64,000 nucleotides of DNA from Enterobacter sp. CC120223-11 (GCF_900215375.1 NZ_OBEF01000008.1:62001-126000), one strand, 5' to 3'; counted from the first letter of the stretch, positions 16,837-27,642 are shown. Translations and numbers: made by a program. Notes: a model not told the origin generated them from the letters alone.

Positions 16837-17892
16837 TTAGTGCGCGAAGATTTGGTTTTTACCACGCCTTTTGGCTTCGTAAAGCGCATCATCGGCCGCT
16901 TTCAGCCAGGCCGCAACGTCTTCCATATCAGGGCGAGCACAGGCCACCCCGATACTGAGCGTCGGTGACAGTTCGCTGTCCGGCAAAGCGGTAATCACCG
17001 CCGTGGCTTCCATAATGCGATGAGCAATCATCACGGCCTCGTCCCGGGAGGTATCAGGAAGTAAAATCACAAATTCGTCGCCGCCGAGGCGCGCGGGCGT
17101 ATCAGTGGAGCGGGTGGCGACGTGCAAAATTTGCGACACCGTTTCCAGCATCGCATCCCCCACTTTATGGCCGTAACGATCGTTCACGTCCTTAAAATTA
17201 TCCAGATCGATAAACACCAACGCCGAATCGCCGCAGGCGTTTTGCAGGCGGCTCAGCTCCCAGGCGATGTGCTTTTCCAGCAGCCGACGGTTGGCGATGT
17301 CCAGCAGCGGATCCTTCATCGCGATCCGCTCCAGTTCGTGGCTTTTTCGTCTGAGCTTGACCGCCAGAATATCCGTCAGTACGCACAGCGCCAGCAGATA
17401 GATAGCAATCAGCGGCAGCGTGGCAAACATCGTTCTTTGCGAAACGCCGGTGCGAATTTCCATCCCCGTGCAAAGCCAGGCGATGGCAAACGTGCACAGC
17501 ATGGCCGCCACCGCTTTACGCATCAGCACCACGCCACCCGCCGCCAGACGATCGGCGAGCAGAATCGTGGCGATCACCACTGAAGGCAGCGGATTAAGTG
17601 CGATGATGGCAATCCAGAAGCCACCAGCCCCGGCATCTATCACCAGGTTCTGATGTTCAGCCACCAGCGGAGCACGGGCGTTGCGGGCGCGAAGCCAGGC
17701 CACGGTTGGCCACACGAAGGCATTGATGGCCAGTAGCGCACGCAGCCACAGAGGACGATCGAGTTCGTCCAGCACAGAGAGAATGGGGAAAAAACAGAGA
17801 AATGTGCCGAGAATGCGCATCAGATACATACGGCGAACGAACCGCAGTCCCGGGACCTTATCGTTCGTTTTTTGTTGGTCGAAACCGTTCAT
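16837..17892 (-). CDS. Membrane-bound GGDEF diguanylate cyclase
   Basis: About 351 residues from the ATG at 17892; a TTG three codons earlier, with GGA five bases upstream, is an alternative start. Roughly the first 185 residues contain five or six hydrophobic segments (ILGTFLCFFPILSVL, LWLRALLAINAFVWPTVAWL, GGFWIAIIALNPLPSVVIATILLA, AVAAMLCTFAIAWLC, ATLPLIAIYLLALCVLTDILAV). The GGDEF domain begins at PLLDIANRRLLEKH; its active site ARLGGDEFVILLP is intact and the I-site RSTD is present five residues upstream. It is 63 bases before the GAF-GGDEF gene on the same strand. The sensed signal is unknown. Confidence 0.88.
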   Translation of the reverse strand: MNGFDQQKTNDKVPGLRFVRRMYLMRILGTFLCFFPILSVLDELDRPLWLRALLAINAFVWPTVAWLRARNARAPLVAEHQNLVIDAGAGGFWIAIIALNPLPSVVIATILLADRLAAGGVVLMRKAVAAMLCTFAIAWLCTGMEIRTGVSQRTMFATLPLIAIYLLALCVLTDILAVKLRRKSHELERIAMKDPLLDIANRRLLEKHIAWELSRLQNACGDSALVFIDLDNFKDVNDRYGHKVGDAMLETVSQILHVATRSTDTPARLGGDEFVILLPDTSRDEAVMIAHRIMEATAVITALPDSELSPTLSIGVACARPDMEDVAAWLKAADDALYEAKRRGKNQIFAH

Positions 17893-18023
17893 TAAATACA
17901 ATTTTTCCGATGCAGGGGCAGAGTTATCCTATTTTCTTTGGCGAGCCCCCGCAAGCTATCAATTAAGATAGCTGAATGTTTTTACTCATAAACAGACAGA
18001 AAAAAGTGACAATGTCACCTGAG

Positions 18024-19460
18024 CTACAGCGCAACGGAATCCAGTACACCCTTTTCCGCCAGTGATTTAGCACAGGTTTTGTTGCGTCCGGCCTTTTTGG
18101 CGCGATACAGGTATTCGTCCGCCTCCGCCAGCAATTCATTAAAAACATCAATGACAGCTTTACCGCCCTGCGTACCGCTTCCCGTGCCGATACTGACCGT
18201 GACTTGCAAAGGCTGCTGCCGCCACTGGAATACGTGAGATTCAATGCGCTGGCGGATGGTCTCTGCCAGCTGAAAACCGTTCAACGGATCGCGAGTCCAG
18301 GCAGCCACTACAAACTCCTCGCCGCCAATACGCGCCACCAGCCCTTGCTCGCCCACCACGTCATGCACCTGACGGGCAAACGCGGCAAGCACATAGTCGC
18401 CGCATTCATGACCATAATTGTCGTTAACGCTTTTGAAGAAATCGATATCCAGCAGCATGACCGTCAGGTGCCGATCCGCATCCCCTGGCTGATTCTTCAG
18501 GGCTTCATACAGACCGGAGCGTGAATAAACACGGGTCAGAAAATCGAAGTCGGCACGCAGCGATACCTGACGGATCAGGTTATTAATGGCGGCGACGCTG
18601 GTCGACACAATCACCGGACTTATTGCAAGCGTCGCAATGCCCAGACGCGTGGAGAACAGCTGATCGATTTGCAGCGGCCCGCTTACGGCAAGGTTAATAA
18701 CGGCGTTGGCAACGAGAATGATCTCACTGGCCCCGGCGATCAGCGTTAATGCACAGGTCACCGGCAGCGGGTAGCGTATGGCACACCAGATAAGCGCCGG
18801 AAGCGGAAACGCCAGACTCCCCGCACCGCCAACCGCAATAGCAGCCAATATTGAGAGTACCAGCGTCAGGGCCGGAAGCAGCTGTTTCCAGCGGATTCGT
18901 GGAATTTCATGAGGCAGCGTCAGGGTCATCACGCAGGGCAAAATCAGCACGCCTGTGGAAAACTGCTCGCTGAACCAGTCCGCCACCAGCGGCATAAAGC
19001 TTTGCCGATCGATTCCGACAGATCCGACTGCGCCAAGCAGCGCGCAAAAGATTGCAGAAATAAGGCAATAATAGAACAGCCTGAGCGCGTTAATCGGCCC
19101 AGGATCCGACCCTGCACGACGCTTATCGCGCATCACCAGCTGCGCCACCATGACGATAAACACCATATTGGAGGCGTTAATCACCAGCGATACCATTCCC
19201 CATTGGGTGGTGAACACGTCGTAAAGCAGCATGGCCCCGTAGCAAATAGCGTAATAGTGCAGCCGGTTCAGCCAGACATAGCGGGCAAATATCGCCGCCA
19301 TGACCGCATTCAGCGGCCAGAATAACGACAGCTCCTGCACCAGTCGCAGCATCGCCCCCACGCCATAAAATAACGTGGTGATAATAAACAGGAAAAAGGC
19401 ATTGCGCAGAACGTGCGCTTCACTGAATACGGTACACCGGGGAACTGAAATCGAACGCAT
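18024..19460 (-). CDS. dgcF: MASE1-like membrane diguanylate cyclase, DgcF position
   Basis: The protein has 478 residues. The first about 300 form a hydrophobic sensor with about eight spans, in MASE1 style (FWPLNAVMAAIFARYVWLN, ASNMVFIVMVAQLVMRDKRR, FSTGVLILPCVMTLTLP, FPLPALIWCAIRYPLPVTCALTLIAGASEIIL). The GGDEF domain begins at FDFLTRVYSRSGL; the active site is the variant ARIGGEEFVVAAW, which is catalytically acceptable (GGEEF). No RxxD inhibitory site stands before it (GEQG instead), so unlike its two neighbours it should not be product inhibited at that site. Position between uxaB and glsB matches E. coli dgcF (yneF); the symbol rests on that. Confidence 0.8.
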   Translation of the reverse strand: MRSISVPRCTVFSEAHVLRNAFFLFIITTLFYGVGAMLRLVQELSLFWPLNAVMAAIFARYVWLNRLHYYAICYGAMLLYDVFTTQWGMVSLVINASNMVFIVMVAQLVMRDKRRAGSDPGPINALRLFYYCLISAIFCALLGAVGSVGIDRQSFMPLVADWFSEQFSTGVLILPCVMTLTLPHEIPRIRWKQLLPALTLVLSILAAIAVGGAGSLAFPLPALIWCAIRYPLPVTCALTLIAGASEIILVANAVINLAVSGPLQIDQLFSTRLGIATLAISPVIVSTSVAAINNLIRQVSLRADFDFLTRVYSRSGLYEALKNQPGDADRHLTVMLLDIDFFKSVNDNYGHECGDYVLAAFARQVHDVVGEQGLVARIGGEEFVVAAWTRDPLNGFQLAETIRQRIESHVFQWRQQPLQVTVSIGTGSGTQGGKAVIDVFNELLAEADEYLYRAKKAGRNKTCAKSLAEKGVLDSVAL

Positions 19461-19622
19461 TAATTATCTTTCCATATAATCGCAAGTTGCAATTATTCAG
19501 GGAATTACGGGTAAATGATCGGGAATAGTATCTACTATTGATCACAACGCGCGTATTAACAATTCTCTCTGTTATTTATTTGTTGTTCATTTGCGCGACC
19601 AACCCGCCGTTGGGATGAGCCA

Positions 19623-20549
19623 TCAGTAAATAGAACGCCCCAGTCGCTGGGCGAGTTTTTCCAGCACCGCAATACCGGCGAGAGAATTGCCCGCGGCATC
19701 CAGCTGCGGACTCCAGACGGCAATCGTCATTTCGTGCGGCACTATCGCCACTATCCCGCCGCCCACGCCCGATTTAGCAGGCAGCCCGACGCGCCAGGCA
19801 AACTCTCCGGCGTTCTGATACATACCGCTGGTCGCCATCAGGGCATTCACCTGTCGGGTCTGAAGCGGCGTGATGATGGCTCGCTCTCCCCCGGGGATAT
19901 GACCCTGGTTGGCAAGAAACAGGAAGGTTTGCGCCAGCTCGGTACAGCTCATCTTTAGGGCGCAGTAATGGAAGTAATTCTGCAACACGGTGGTGACATC
20001 GTTGTGGAAGTTGCCGAAGGATTTCATCAGCCAGGCAATGGCGGCGTTCCGCGCCGCATGGTCGAACTCGGAACGGGCCACCACGGCGTCATAGGCGATA
20101 TCATCCATTCCAGAAAGCTTACGGACAATCTCCAGCATGCGCTGACGCGGTGCACTGAGGCGGCTTTGCAGCATATCGCACACCACCAGCGCCCCGGCAT
20201 TGATAAACGGGTTGCGTGGGATGCCCTGTTCAATCTCAAGCTGCAACAGCGAGTTAAACGGCTGCCCCGAGGGATCTTTGCCCACCCGCTGCCAGATCTC
20301 CTCCTCCTCGTAGTGATTCATCGCCACCACCAGGCTGAGCACTTTGGAGATCGACTGCACGGAAAAACGCTCCTGAGCGTCTCCGGCAAAGAATTGTTGG
20401 CCGTCTACGGTACTGATGGCAATCCCGAGCTTAGTGCCATCAACGCAGGCCAGGGCCGGAATATAATCCGCCACTTTGCCCTGCCCAATCAGCGGTTTTA
20501 CCTCTGCCAGAATCGATGCCAGCATGCTGTTATTGATGACCGTTGCCAC
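19623..20549 (-). CDS. glsB: Glutaminase B
   Basis: GlsB hydrolyses glutamine to glutamate and ammonia. The 308 residues match E. coli YneH/GlsB almost throughout: [18 protein letters not shown]-type start, GDAQERFS(V/I)QSISKVLSL (serine of the beta-lactamase-like SxxK motif S-I-S-K), [36 protein letters not shown], [53 protein letters not shown]. The start codon is GTG, supported by AAGGAG five bases upstream and the absence of a better ATG. It follows the chemoreceptor gene on the same strand. Confidence 0.96.
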   Translation of the reverse strand: MATVINNSMLASILAEVKPLIGQGKVADYIPALACVDGTKLGIAISTVDGQQFFAGDAQERFSVQSISKVLSLVVAMNHYEEEEIWQRVGKDPSGQPFNSLLQLEIEQGIPRNPFINAGALVVCDMLQSRLSAPRQRMLEIVRKLSGMDDIAYDAVVARSEFDHAARNAAIAWLMKSFGNFHNDVTTVLQNYFHYCALKMSCTELAQTFLFLANQGHIPGGERAIITPLQTRQVNALMATSGMYQNAGEFAWRVGLPAKSGVGGGIVAIVPHEMTIAVWSPQLDAAGNSLAGIAVLEKLAQRLGRSIY

Positions 20550-20563
20550 TGTTGCTCCTTGCC

Positions 20564-20585
20564 CGCAGGCTCATTTCGGCCTGCG
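20564..20585 (-). repeat. Hairpin between chemoreceptor gene and glsB
   Basis: CGCAGGC-TCATTTCG-GCCTGCG is a perfect 7-base inverted repeat just before the glsB ribosome-binding site. There is no T-run, so it may be an mRNA processing or translation-modulating hairpin rather than a terminator. Confidence 0.4.
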
Positions 20586-20597
20586 AGTATACCAGCG

Positions 20598-22196
20598 TCA
20601 GGCGGGCAGACGAAAGCGCATTACCGCCTGCATCAGCAGCCCGGCGCTGCTCTCCAGATGACGCGAAGAGGCCGCACTGGCGCTGACCAGTTCCCCCGTT
20701 TTCCCGGCAACCTGATTCAGGGAGTGCAGCTGTTGCGTCATCTGATGAATATTTTCCCCCTGATTCAGGGTGGCCTGCGAAATCTCCGTCAGTAACGCAC
20801 TCAAATTGGTCACAAGATTCGTCACCTTTTGCAGGTTATCCTCCAGCCGCCCAACGGCCTGCGATCCCTCTTCTATCCCCTGCAATGAATGGTTGATAAG
20901 CCCCTGAATCGTCTGAGTCGATTCACTGCTCTGCCGCGCCAGCAGCCCCACTTCTTTCGCCACCACCGCGAAACCGCGTCCCTGATTGCCCGCATGTGCC
21001 GCCTCAATGGCAGCATTGAGCGCCAGAATATTGGTCTGGAACGCCACGCTGTCGATCATCGCGACGATCCCACGCATCTCTGCTGAACGCGCCACGATAG
21101 CCTGCATGGATGCATTCACCGTGAGCATCATCCTGTCGCCGCCCGCCGCCGCCAGGCTTGCCTCTTCCGCCCGTTCACGGGCGAGGCCCGCATAGCCCGC
21201 ATTGCCTTCCACATGTGACTCAAGGGAAGTAATGTGACGGGTGACGTCCTCCAGCTCCTGCGTCTGCTTATGCGCCTGGCGCGAAAGCTCTTCATTACTC
21301 TGCGCCAGTCTTGTGATATTGCCGGTGATTGAACCCGTGGCTTCGCTGACCTCGGCGACCAGCTGTTGCAGCCCCACCTGCATCTCCGCAAGGGTTGCGC
21401 CTATCTGCGCCACCTCACGGTTCCGGCGTGACACCTGCGGCAGCGGCTGAGAAAGATCGCCTTCCGCCATAGTACGGATATGGTCAATCAGCCGACGCAG
21501 CGGCACGATGACCCAATGGGACATGCCGCGCCACACCAGGAGTGCGACAATAAGCAACGCCACCGGCGCCAGCATAAAAAGCTGCTGTAATCCCGCCAGG
21601 CTGGCCATCAGCGATTCGCGTCCTTTCCCGGCAAGCGATTCACTGGCGGCCTGAAAGCGCGCGTAGTTATCATTGAAATCCGCCTGGAAGGCCTGGACGG
21701 GCACCGCAAAAAACGCATCAATGGACTGGCTCTTTTGCAGGCCGTTGAGCTGTTCTTCAATCGCGCCATAAAACTGCTGATAGCTGTTGATCAATGCCTC
21801 ATCCCGCGGCGGAGTCATTGCCAGCCACGCCTGCCAGGCTTTCTGCGACAGTACAAGGCTGGCACGGGCATCCTGAAGCAGTCCCTCGGAGCTGCCAACC
21901 GAACCCGTCTCCCTATCCTGCATAAAATAGACGCCAGCACGATTGAGCAGATCGCTTGCGGCGAGCAGATTGACCCGCGCCCGATCGGCCTCCAGCTGTT
22001 GCATATGCGCCCGCTGGTTATGCTGCTCGTTCAGGCGCGCGTTATGCAGCGACCAGGAGAGCATAAATGAAGAGGCAATCTGCAGCGCGCAGAACAGTCC
22101 AACGATGGTGAACACACCGGCGAGCAAACCAAACTGCTGTGGGAAAAAACGGCGTACAAAACGACGAGGAATTTGCATTAAGTTCATAATTTTCAT
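20598..22196 (-). CDS. Methyl-accepting chemotaxis protein
   Basis: The protein has 532 residues. Helix TM1 is [18 protein letters not shown] (about 30-50); a periplasmic four-helix-bundle sensor of about 150 residues follows, then TM2 ([18 protein letters not shown]), a HAMP domain ([22 protein letters not shown]) and a cytoplasmic signalling domain. The conserved hairpin reads [48 protein letters not shown]. The C-terminus ends MRFRLPA, with no NWETF-type pentapeptide, so it would depend on other receptors for efficient CheR/CheB action. Several Met codons near the start lack clear ribosome-binding sites; the first is used. The ligand is unknown. Confidence 0.93.
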   Translation of the reverse strand: MKIMNLMQIPRRFVRRFFPQQFGLLAGVFTIVGLFCALQIASSFMLSWSLHNARLNEQHNQRAHMQQLEADRARVNLLAASDLLNRAGVYFMQDRETGSVGSSEGLLQDARASLVLSQKAWQAWLAMTPPRDEALINSYQQFYGAIEEQLNGLQKSQSIDAFFAVPVQAFQADFNDNYARFQAASESLAGKGRESLMASLAGLQQLFMLAPVALLIVALLVWRGMSHWVIVPLRRLIDHIRTMAEGDLSQPLPQVSRRNREVAQIGATLAEMQVGLQQLVAEVSEATGSITGNITRLAQSNEELSRQAHKQTQELEDVTRHITSLESHVEGNAGYAGLARERAEEASLAAAGGDRMMLTVNASMQAIVARSAEMRGIVAMIDSVAFQTNILALNAAIEAAHAGNQGRGFAVVAKEVGLLARQSSESTQTIQGLINHSLQGIEEGSQAVGRLEDNLQKVTNLVTNLSALLTEISQATLNQGENIHQMTQQLHSLNQVAGKTGELVSASAASSRHLESSAGLLMQAVMRFRLPA

Positions 22197-22248
22197 CTAT
22201 AACAACACGTTAGCCGCGAGTGTACGGAGTGAAAATGACAGAACCATG

Positions 22249-22270
22249 ACAAAGCGCCCCGCAGGGCGCT
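22249..22270 (-). terminator. Terminator of sad
   Basis: On the minus strand AGCGCCC-TGCG-GGGCGCT is followed by TTGT; it lies 17 bases beyond the sad stop codon and before the chemoreceptor gene. Confidence 0.65.
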
Positions 22271-22287
22271 CAATAAGAGGGGGAAAA

Positions 22288-23673
22288 CTAGTGGCGATCT
22301 TTCCACACGGTCTGCACGTTACAGAATTCGCGCAGGCCGAAGTGAGACAGTTCGCGGCCAAAGCCGCTTTTCTTCACGCCGCCAAACGCCACGCGGGCAT
22401 CGGAGGCGCTGTAGCCGTTGATGAAGACACCGCCGCACTCCAGCTCGTCGGCAAAGCGCTGCGCCTGTTTTTCATCGGCGGTGTACACGGTCGCCGACAG
22501 ACCAAAGTCGCTGTCGTTGGCCAGTGCCAGAGCGTGGTCAGCATCGCGGGCAACGGTAATCGCCGCCACCGGGCCAAACATCTCCTGACGGAAAGCGGTC
22601 ATGGATGGCGTGACGTTGCCTAACACGGTAGCCGCATAGTAGTTGCCCTTCCCGGCGATCTTCTCGCCGCCGAGCAGCAGGGTCGCACCCTCTTCAAGCG
22701 TGGCAGTGACCTGATTGTGCAGCTCATCACGCAGGTCGTAACGCGCCATCGGCCCCAGGTAGTTTTGCTCATCTTCCGGGTTGCCCATCTTGAGCTTCGC
22801 CGCCGCCGCCACGAACTTCTCGGTAAAGGCATCGGCGATCCCGGCTTCCACGATAAAGCGCTTCGCCGCCGCACAGACCTGCCCGGTATTCTGATAGCGC
22901 CCAATCACGGCCGCTTTCACCGCTTCATCAATATCCGCATCGTTAAGGACGATAAACGGATCGGAGCCGCCCAGTTCCAGCACGCATTTTTTCAGCGCGG
23001 CACCGGCCTGAGCGCCAATCGCTTTCCCGGCGCGCATGCTTCCGGTCAGGGTCACGGCGGCAATACGTGGGTCATTGATCATCTGCGACACGCCGTCGTT
23101 GGTGGCATTCACCCAGCCGAACACGCCCGCAGGAATGCCTGCCTTTGTGAAGATGTCACCAATCAGTTTCGCGCTGCCCATCACGTTCGGGGCATGCTTC
23201 AGCAGGTAGCTATTGCCCGCCAGCAGAATAGGCACCGCACCGCGCATAACCTGCCACAGCGGGAAGTTCCACGGCATCACCGCCATAATCGGGCCCAGCG
23301 GACGATACTCAATCACCGCCTTATTTTGCTCAACCTGGGTCGCTTCGGTGGCAAGCATTGCCGGGCCGTGTTCGGCATACCAGTCGCACAGATTGGCAGA
23401 CTTGGTGACTTCCCCACGCGCCTGAGCAATCGGCTTACCAATTTCACGGCTGATCAGCAGCGCCATCTCTTCGGCATGCTGGCGTAAAACGGCACCAACT
23501 TTGCGCAGTGCATCGGCTCTTTCCGCCACGGTGGTGCGTTTCCACTGGCGATAGCCCGAATCGGCAAGCGCCACTGCCTGATTGACCTCTTCGCTCGTGG
23601 CCCATGGCAGCGTTGACAGGGTTTCCCCCGTGGCAGGGTTCAGGGAGATGGCGTGAGTTGCAGGTGATGTCAT
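22288..23673 (-). CDS. sad: NAD+-dependent succinate semialdehyde dehydrogenase
   Basis: Sad oxidises succinate semialdehyde to succinate, the last step of GABA and putrescine use. The 461 residues follow E. coli YneI closely: ATHAIS(I/L)NPATGE, SANLCDWYAEHGPAML, MPWNFPLWQVMRGAVPI(I/L)LAGN, GSDPFIVLNDAD, GRYQNTGQVCAAAKRFI with the catalytic Cys, and the end FGRELSHFGLxEFCNxQTVWKDR. The Glu of LELGGSDPF is the general base. It is divergent from the LysR gene yneJ, which controls sad in E. coli, across about 105 bases. Confidence 0.96.
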   Translation of the reverse strand: MTSPATHAISLNPATGETLSTLPWATSEEVNQAVALADSGYRQWKRTTVAERADALRKVGAVLRQHAEEMALLISREIGKPIAQARGEVTKSANLCDWYAEHGPAMLATEATQVEQNKAVIEYRPLGPIMAVMPWNFPLWQVMRGAVPILLAGNSYLLKHAPNVMGSAKLIGDIFTKAGIPAGVFGWVNATNDGVSQMINDPRIAAVTLTGSMRAGKAIGAQAGAALKKCVLELGGSDPFIVLNDADIDEAVKAAVIGRYQNTGQVCAAAKRFIVEAGIADAFTEKFVAAAAKLKMGNPEDEQNYLGPMARYDLRDELHNQVTATLEEGATLLLGGEKIAGKGNYYAATVLGNVTPSMTAFRQEMFGPVAAITVARDADHALALANDSDFGLSATVYTADEKQAQRFADELECGGVFINGYSASDARVAFGGVKKSGFGRELSHFGLREFCNVQTVWKDRH

Positions 23674-23778
23674 GTTTTGTTCTCTCTGTTCAGTGAGGCT
23701 GTTGCCTGATACTGCCCCACTCTGCTATTTATGAATAATGAATAATATTAACCACCTCATTCACGATACGAGAACACC

Positions 23779-24657
23779 ATGGATCTGACACAGCTTGAGA
23801 TGTTCAACGCCGTCGCGCAGACTGGCAGCATTACCCAGGCCGCGCAAAAAGTGCATCGCGTGCCTTCCAACCTGACGACGCGCATCCGTCAGCTGGAGGC
23901 CGATCTGGGCGTTGAGCTGTTCATCCGTGAAAATCAGCGACTGCGCCTTTCGCCCGCCGGGCACAGCTTTTTGCGTTACAGCCAGCAAATTTTGGCGCTG
24001 GTGGATGAGGCAAGGATGGTCGTTGCCGGTGATGAACCGCAGGGATTGTTCTCCCTGGGATCGCTGGAAAGTACCGCCGCAGTGCGCATTCCGCCGACGC
24101 TGGCGTTATATAACCAGCGCTACCCGAAGATTCAGTTCGATCTGGCGACGGGCCCGTCGGGCACCATGATTGACGGTGTAACCGAAGGTAGACTGAGCGC
24201 CGCTTTCGTTGACGGGCCGGTGATGCACCCGGGACTCGAAGGCGTGCCGGTTTATCAGGAAGAGATGATGATTGTGACGCCAAAGGGCCATTCGCAGGTC
24301 ACCCGGGCCAGCGACGTTAACGGCACCAGCATCTACGCTTTTCGCGCAAACTGCTCCTACCGTCGTCATTTCGAGAGCTGGTTTCATGCCGACCGCGCCA
24401 CGCCGGGCCGCATTCATGAGATGGAGTCCTATCACGGCATGCTGGCCTGCGTGATTGCCGGTGCAGGACTCGCGATGATCCCCCGCAGTATGCTGGAAAG
24501 TATGCCTGGGCATCATCAGGTGGACGCCTGGCCGCTGGCCGAAAAATGGCGCTGGCTGACCACCTGGCTCGTCTGGCGACGCGGCGGCATGACCCGCCAG
24601 CTGGAGGCGTTTATCAGCCTGCTGGATGAAGCACCTCCCTCTGGCGAAACGGTTTAA
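23779..24657 (+). CDS. yneJ: LysR-family regulator YneJ (PtrR)
   Basis: The protein has 292 residues. The helix-turn-helix (residues 1-60) reads [52 protein letters not shown], followed by the periplasmic-binding-like effector domain ([62 protein letters not shown]). It corresponds to E. coli YneJ/PtrR, reported to regulate sad and GABA/putrescine use. It is divergent from sad, the usual LysR-target geometry; the AT-rich gap holds a direct AATAAT repeat that may be part of the binding region. The C-terminus overlaps the end of the converging PhzF gene by 4 bases. Confidence 0.95.
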   Translation: MDLTQLEMFNAVAQTGSITQAAQKVHRVPSNLTTRIRQLEADLGVELFIRENQRLRLSPAGHSFLRYSQQILALVDEARMVVAGDEPQGLFSLGSLESTAAVRIPPTLALYNQRYPKIQFDLATGPSGTMIDGVTEGRLSAAFVDGPVMHPGLEGVPVYQEEMMIVTPKGHSQVTRASDVNGTSIYAFRANCSYRRHFESWFHADRATPGRIHEMESYHGMLACVIAGAGLAMIPRSMLESMPGHHQVDAWPLAEKWRWLTTWLVWRRGGMTRQLEAFISLLDEAPPSGETV

Positions 24658-25442
24658 CGCAGCAGGATCTTACCCTGCATCCAGGTGACCGCCGTGCCGC
24701 TCATCAGCACGCGGTTTCCCTGAAGCTCACAGCGCACATCACCGCCGCGCGCTGAAATCTGGCGCGCAAGCATCTGAGTTTTGCCAAGTTTCTCACTCCA
24801 GTAGGGGATCAGCATCGTGTGCGCCGAGCCCGTCACAGGATCTTCCGGTACGGCCACGCCCGGCGAGAAGAAGCGGCTGACAAAATCGTACTTATCATCG
24901 CCCTTCGCCGTCACGCAGGCTTTGTGTTCGCCCGGGATCATGGCGGCAAAATCAGGCGTAAGTGCGGCAACCTGTTCACGACTATCCAACTCAATCAGCC
25001 ACGCGCGCCCTTTGCGGGCATGGCGATAATGCGTAATGCCCAGCGCTCGCAGCATTTCAGGCGGCGGTGTCTGCTCGGTGGTCTGTCCTGCGGGGAAATC
25101 CAGCGTCAGCCACTCGCCTTCGCGGCTCACCGTCAGCCGACCCGAGGCCGTATCAAAATGAATGCGGGCATCGGGATAGTCGAGATGAGTAAAAATCACA
25201 TGCGCGGTGGCAAGCGTGGCGTGGCCGCACAGATTCACCTCCACCAGCGAGGTAAACCAGCGCAGTTCGAAGCCATCTTTTGCAGGGACAAAAAAAGCCG
25301 TTTCCGACTGATTATGCTGCTGCGTCATTTGCAGCAGCTGCTCGTCAGGCAGCCACTGCTCCAGCGCGCAGACCGCCGCAGGGTTACCGCCAAAATTTTT
25401 GTCGCTGAATGCATCCACCTGCCAGACTGGAACGGTTTTCAT
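24654..25442 (-). CDS. PhzF-family isomerase-like protein, second of a tandem pair
   Basis: The protein has 262 residues with the PhzF/diaminopimelate-epimerase fold. The catalytic Glu lies in HNQSETAFF, and other family motifs are [37 protein letters not shown] and [16 protein letters not shown]. The family includes the phenazine isomerase PhzF and E. coli YddE, whose substrate is unknown. The ATG at 25442 overlaps the stop of the upstream paralogue (ATGA), which decides the start over a longer upstream reading. The 3' end overlaps yneJ by 4 bases on the other strand. No phenazine genes are near, so phenazine synthesis is not implied. Confidence 0.88.
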   Translation of the reverse strand: MKTVPVWQVDAFSDKNFGGNPAAVCALEQWLPDEQLLQMTQQHNQSETAFFVPAKDGFELRWFTSLVEVNLCGHATLATAHVIFTHLDYPDARIHFDTASGRLTVSREGEWLTLDFPAGQTTEQTPPPEMLRALGITHYRHARKGRAWLIELDSREQVAALTPDFAAMIPGEHKACVTAKGDDKYDFVSRFFSPGVAVPEDPVTGSAHTMLIPYWSEKLGKTQMLARQISARGGDVRCELQGNRVLMSGTAVTWMQGKILLR

Positions 25443-26242
25443 CCCAGGCCTCCTTCGCGCAGAAGAATGCTGCCAATAATGTAGGTCGTCGCCTGGCCGC
25501 CAATAAGCACACGCTCGCCCAGCCATTCGCAGCGCAGCTCGCCGCCTCTCGCAGAAACCTGCCGGGCCTGCATCTGCGTTTTCGACAGCTTCTCACCCCA
25601 GTAAGGGATAAGCATGCTGTGCGCAGAGCCCGTCACAGGATCTTCAGCCACGCCTTCGCCAGGGCAGAAAAAGCGGCTGACAAAATCATGCTTATCGCCA
25701 GGGGCCGTGACGCACACCATCTTGCCGAGCGGCAGCATGGCGTGAATGTCGGGCGTGATCGCCTCCACCTGCTGCTGATCCTTCAGTACCACCAGGTAAT
25801 CGCGGGCCACGCGAACCTCTTCGTACTCCTCAATGCCGAGCGCGCTGAGCAGTAGCGCCGGGGGTTCTGTCGGTTCAGATCGCCACGCCGGGAAATTGAG
25901 CGTCAGCCAGTCTCCGCTCCGGGTGACGGTCAGTTCGCCGACAAAGCGAGTGGAGAAGCGAATCTCTGAATGCGGGTAATCCAGAAACTCAAAAATAACG
26001 TGGGCGCTGGCAAGGGTGGCGTGGCCGCACAAATTGATTTCACCCTGAGTGGTGAACCAGCGCAGCTCGAAGCCGCTGTCCGTTCTGACGAAGAAGGCGG
26101 TCTCGGACTGGTTATGCTCCTGCGCCATTTTCAGCAGGGTCGCATCCGGCAGCCATTCGACAAGCGGGCAAACCGCCGCCGCATTGCCGCCAAAGGTCCG
26201 GTCGCTGAAGGCATCTACCATGTAAAACGGAATTTCCTGCAT
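25439..26242 (-). CDS. PhzF-family isomerase-like protein, first of a tandem pair
   Basis: The protein has 267 residues and is a paralogue of the gene it overlaps. Shared blocks include [110 protein letters not shown]. The catalytic Glu is kept in both copies, so both may be active, perhaps as a heterodimer (PhzF enzymes are dimers; heterodimerisation is inference). It is the promoter-proximal gene of the two and is divergent from sotB. Confidence 0.88.
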   Translation of the reverse strand: MQEIPFYMVDAFSDRTFGGNAAAVCPLVEWLPDATLLKMAQEHNQSETAFFVRTDSGFELRWFTTQGEINLCGHATLASAHVIFEFLDYPHSEIRFSTRFVGELTVTRSGDWLTLNFPAWRSEPTEPPALLLSALGIEEYEEVRVARDYLVVLKDQQQVEAITPDIHAMLPLGKMVCVTAPGDKHDFVSRFFCPGEGVAEDPVTGSAHSMLIPYWGEKLSKTQMQARQVSARGGELRCEWLGERVLIGGQATTYIIGSILLREGGLG

Positions 26243-26445
26243 AGTCTCTATCCTTTGTTTTTATAACGACTTAGCAACATTAATAGCGCTTTTGCCCGCA
26301 AAATACGAGCCCCCTTTTAGAGGATGACGCATCTTCGTTCATAAGCTTCCGTTATGCGATCTTAGTCACAAAACGATTGTGTTTTGCACAACGATGGTTT
26401 TAAGATCGCCTTCTCTTCCTCCCGCAATCCATCAAGACAAGTGCT

Positions 26446-27639
26446 ATGACAACAAACACAGTCTCCCGCAAGGTCGCGTGGCTGCGCGTGGTTACCCTTG
26501 CCATCGCCGCTTTTATTTTCAACACCACGGAGTTTGTCCCGGTTGGACTGCTGTCTGATATCGCCCGTAGTTTCTCAATGGAAACGGCGCAGGTTGGCAT
26601 CATGCTGACCATCTACGCCTGGGTCGTGGCGCTGATGTCCCTGCCGTTTATGCTGCTTACCAGCCAGATGGAGCGCCGTAAGCTGCTGATAGGCCTGTTT
26701 GTGCTGTTTATCGCCAGCCATGTGCTTTCGTTCCTGGCGTGGAATTTCACCGTGCTGGTCATAAGCCGTATCGGGATTGCGTTCGCGCACGCAGTGTTCT
26801 GGTCGATTACCGCATCGCTGGCCATTCGTCTCGCCCCGGCGGGAAAACGCGCTCAGGCACTCAGCCTGATTGCCACGGGTACCGCGCTGGCGATGGTGCT
26901 CGGCTTGCCGATTGGCCGCGTCGTCGGGCAGTATTTTGGCTGGAGAACCACGTTCTTTATTATCGGGCTTGGCGCACTGGTGACGCTGGTTGCGCTGATG
27001 AAGCTGCTGCCTAAGCTGCCGAGCGAACATTCGGGTTCACTGAAAAGCCTGCCGCTGCTGTTTCGCCGTCCGGCGCTGATGAGCCTTTATCTGCTGACGG
27101 TAGTGGTCGTCACTGCCCACTACACGGCCTACAGCTATATAGAACCCTTTGTGATTAACGTTGCAGGGTTCGATGCCAATTTTGCCACGCTGCTGCTGCT
27201 GGTGCTTGGCGGCGCGGGGATCTTAGGTTCGGTGGTCTTCGGCAAGCTGGGCAACCGCCACGCATCAACGCTGGTGAGCGGGGCTATCGCATTGATGACG
27301 GTGTGCCTGGCGCTGTTGCTGACGGCGGCGCAAAGCGAACTGAGCCTGGCGATTCTGAGCATTGTCTGGGGAATTGCCATTATGGTGATCGGTCTTGGCA
27401 TGCAGGTGAAGGTGCTGGCCATTGCCCCTGACGCCACGGACGTTGCGATGGCGCTGTTTTCAGGCATCTTTAATATCGGGATTGGCGCGGGTGCCCTGGC
27501 GGGGAATCAGATAAGCCTGCATCTGTCGATGGCGGATATTGGTTATATCGGCGCGGTACCCGCCCTTGCCGCGCTGGTCTGGTCGGTGATTATTTTCCGC
27601 CGCTGGCCTGTGTCGCTTGAAGAGCAAACGCAGAATTAG
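26446..27639 (+). CDS. sotB: Sugar efflux transporter SotB (YdeA)
   Basis: An MFS exporter of 397 residues and about 12 helices for L-arabinose, IPTG and related sugars in E. coli. It is nearly collinear with E. coli Sot[20 protein letters not shown](I/V)[49 protein letters not shown](V/I)[38 protein letters not shown], [13 protein letters not shown]. The family motif D at [10 protein letters not shown] is conserved. It ends just before a BIME and converges on marC, as in E. coli. Confidence 0.96.
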   Translation: MTTNTVSRKVAWLRVVTLAIAAFIFNTTEFVPVGLLSDIARSFSMETAQVGIMLTIYAWVVALMSLPFMLLTSQMERRKLLIGLFVLFIASHVLSFLAWNFTVLVISRIGIAFAHAVFWSITASLAIRLAPAGKRAQALSLIATGTALAMVLGLPIGRVVGQYFGWRTTFFIIGLGALVTLVALMKLLPKLPSEHSGSLKSLPLLFRRPALMSLYLLTVVVVTAHYTAYSYIEPFVINVAGFDANFATLLLLVLGGAGILGSVVFGKLGNRHASTLVSGAIALMTVCLALLLTAAQSELSLAILSIVWGIAIMVIGLGMQVKVLAIAPDATDVAMALFSGIFNIGIGAGALAGNQISLHLSMADIGYIGAVPALAALVWSVIIFRRWPVSLEEQTQN

Positions 27640-27642
27640 TCT

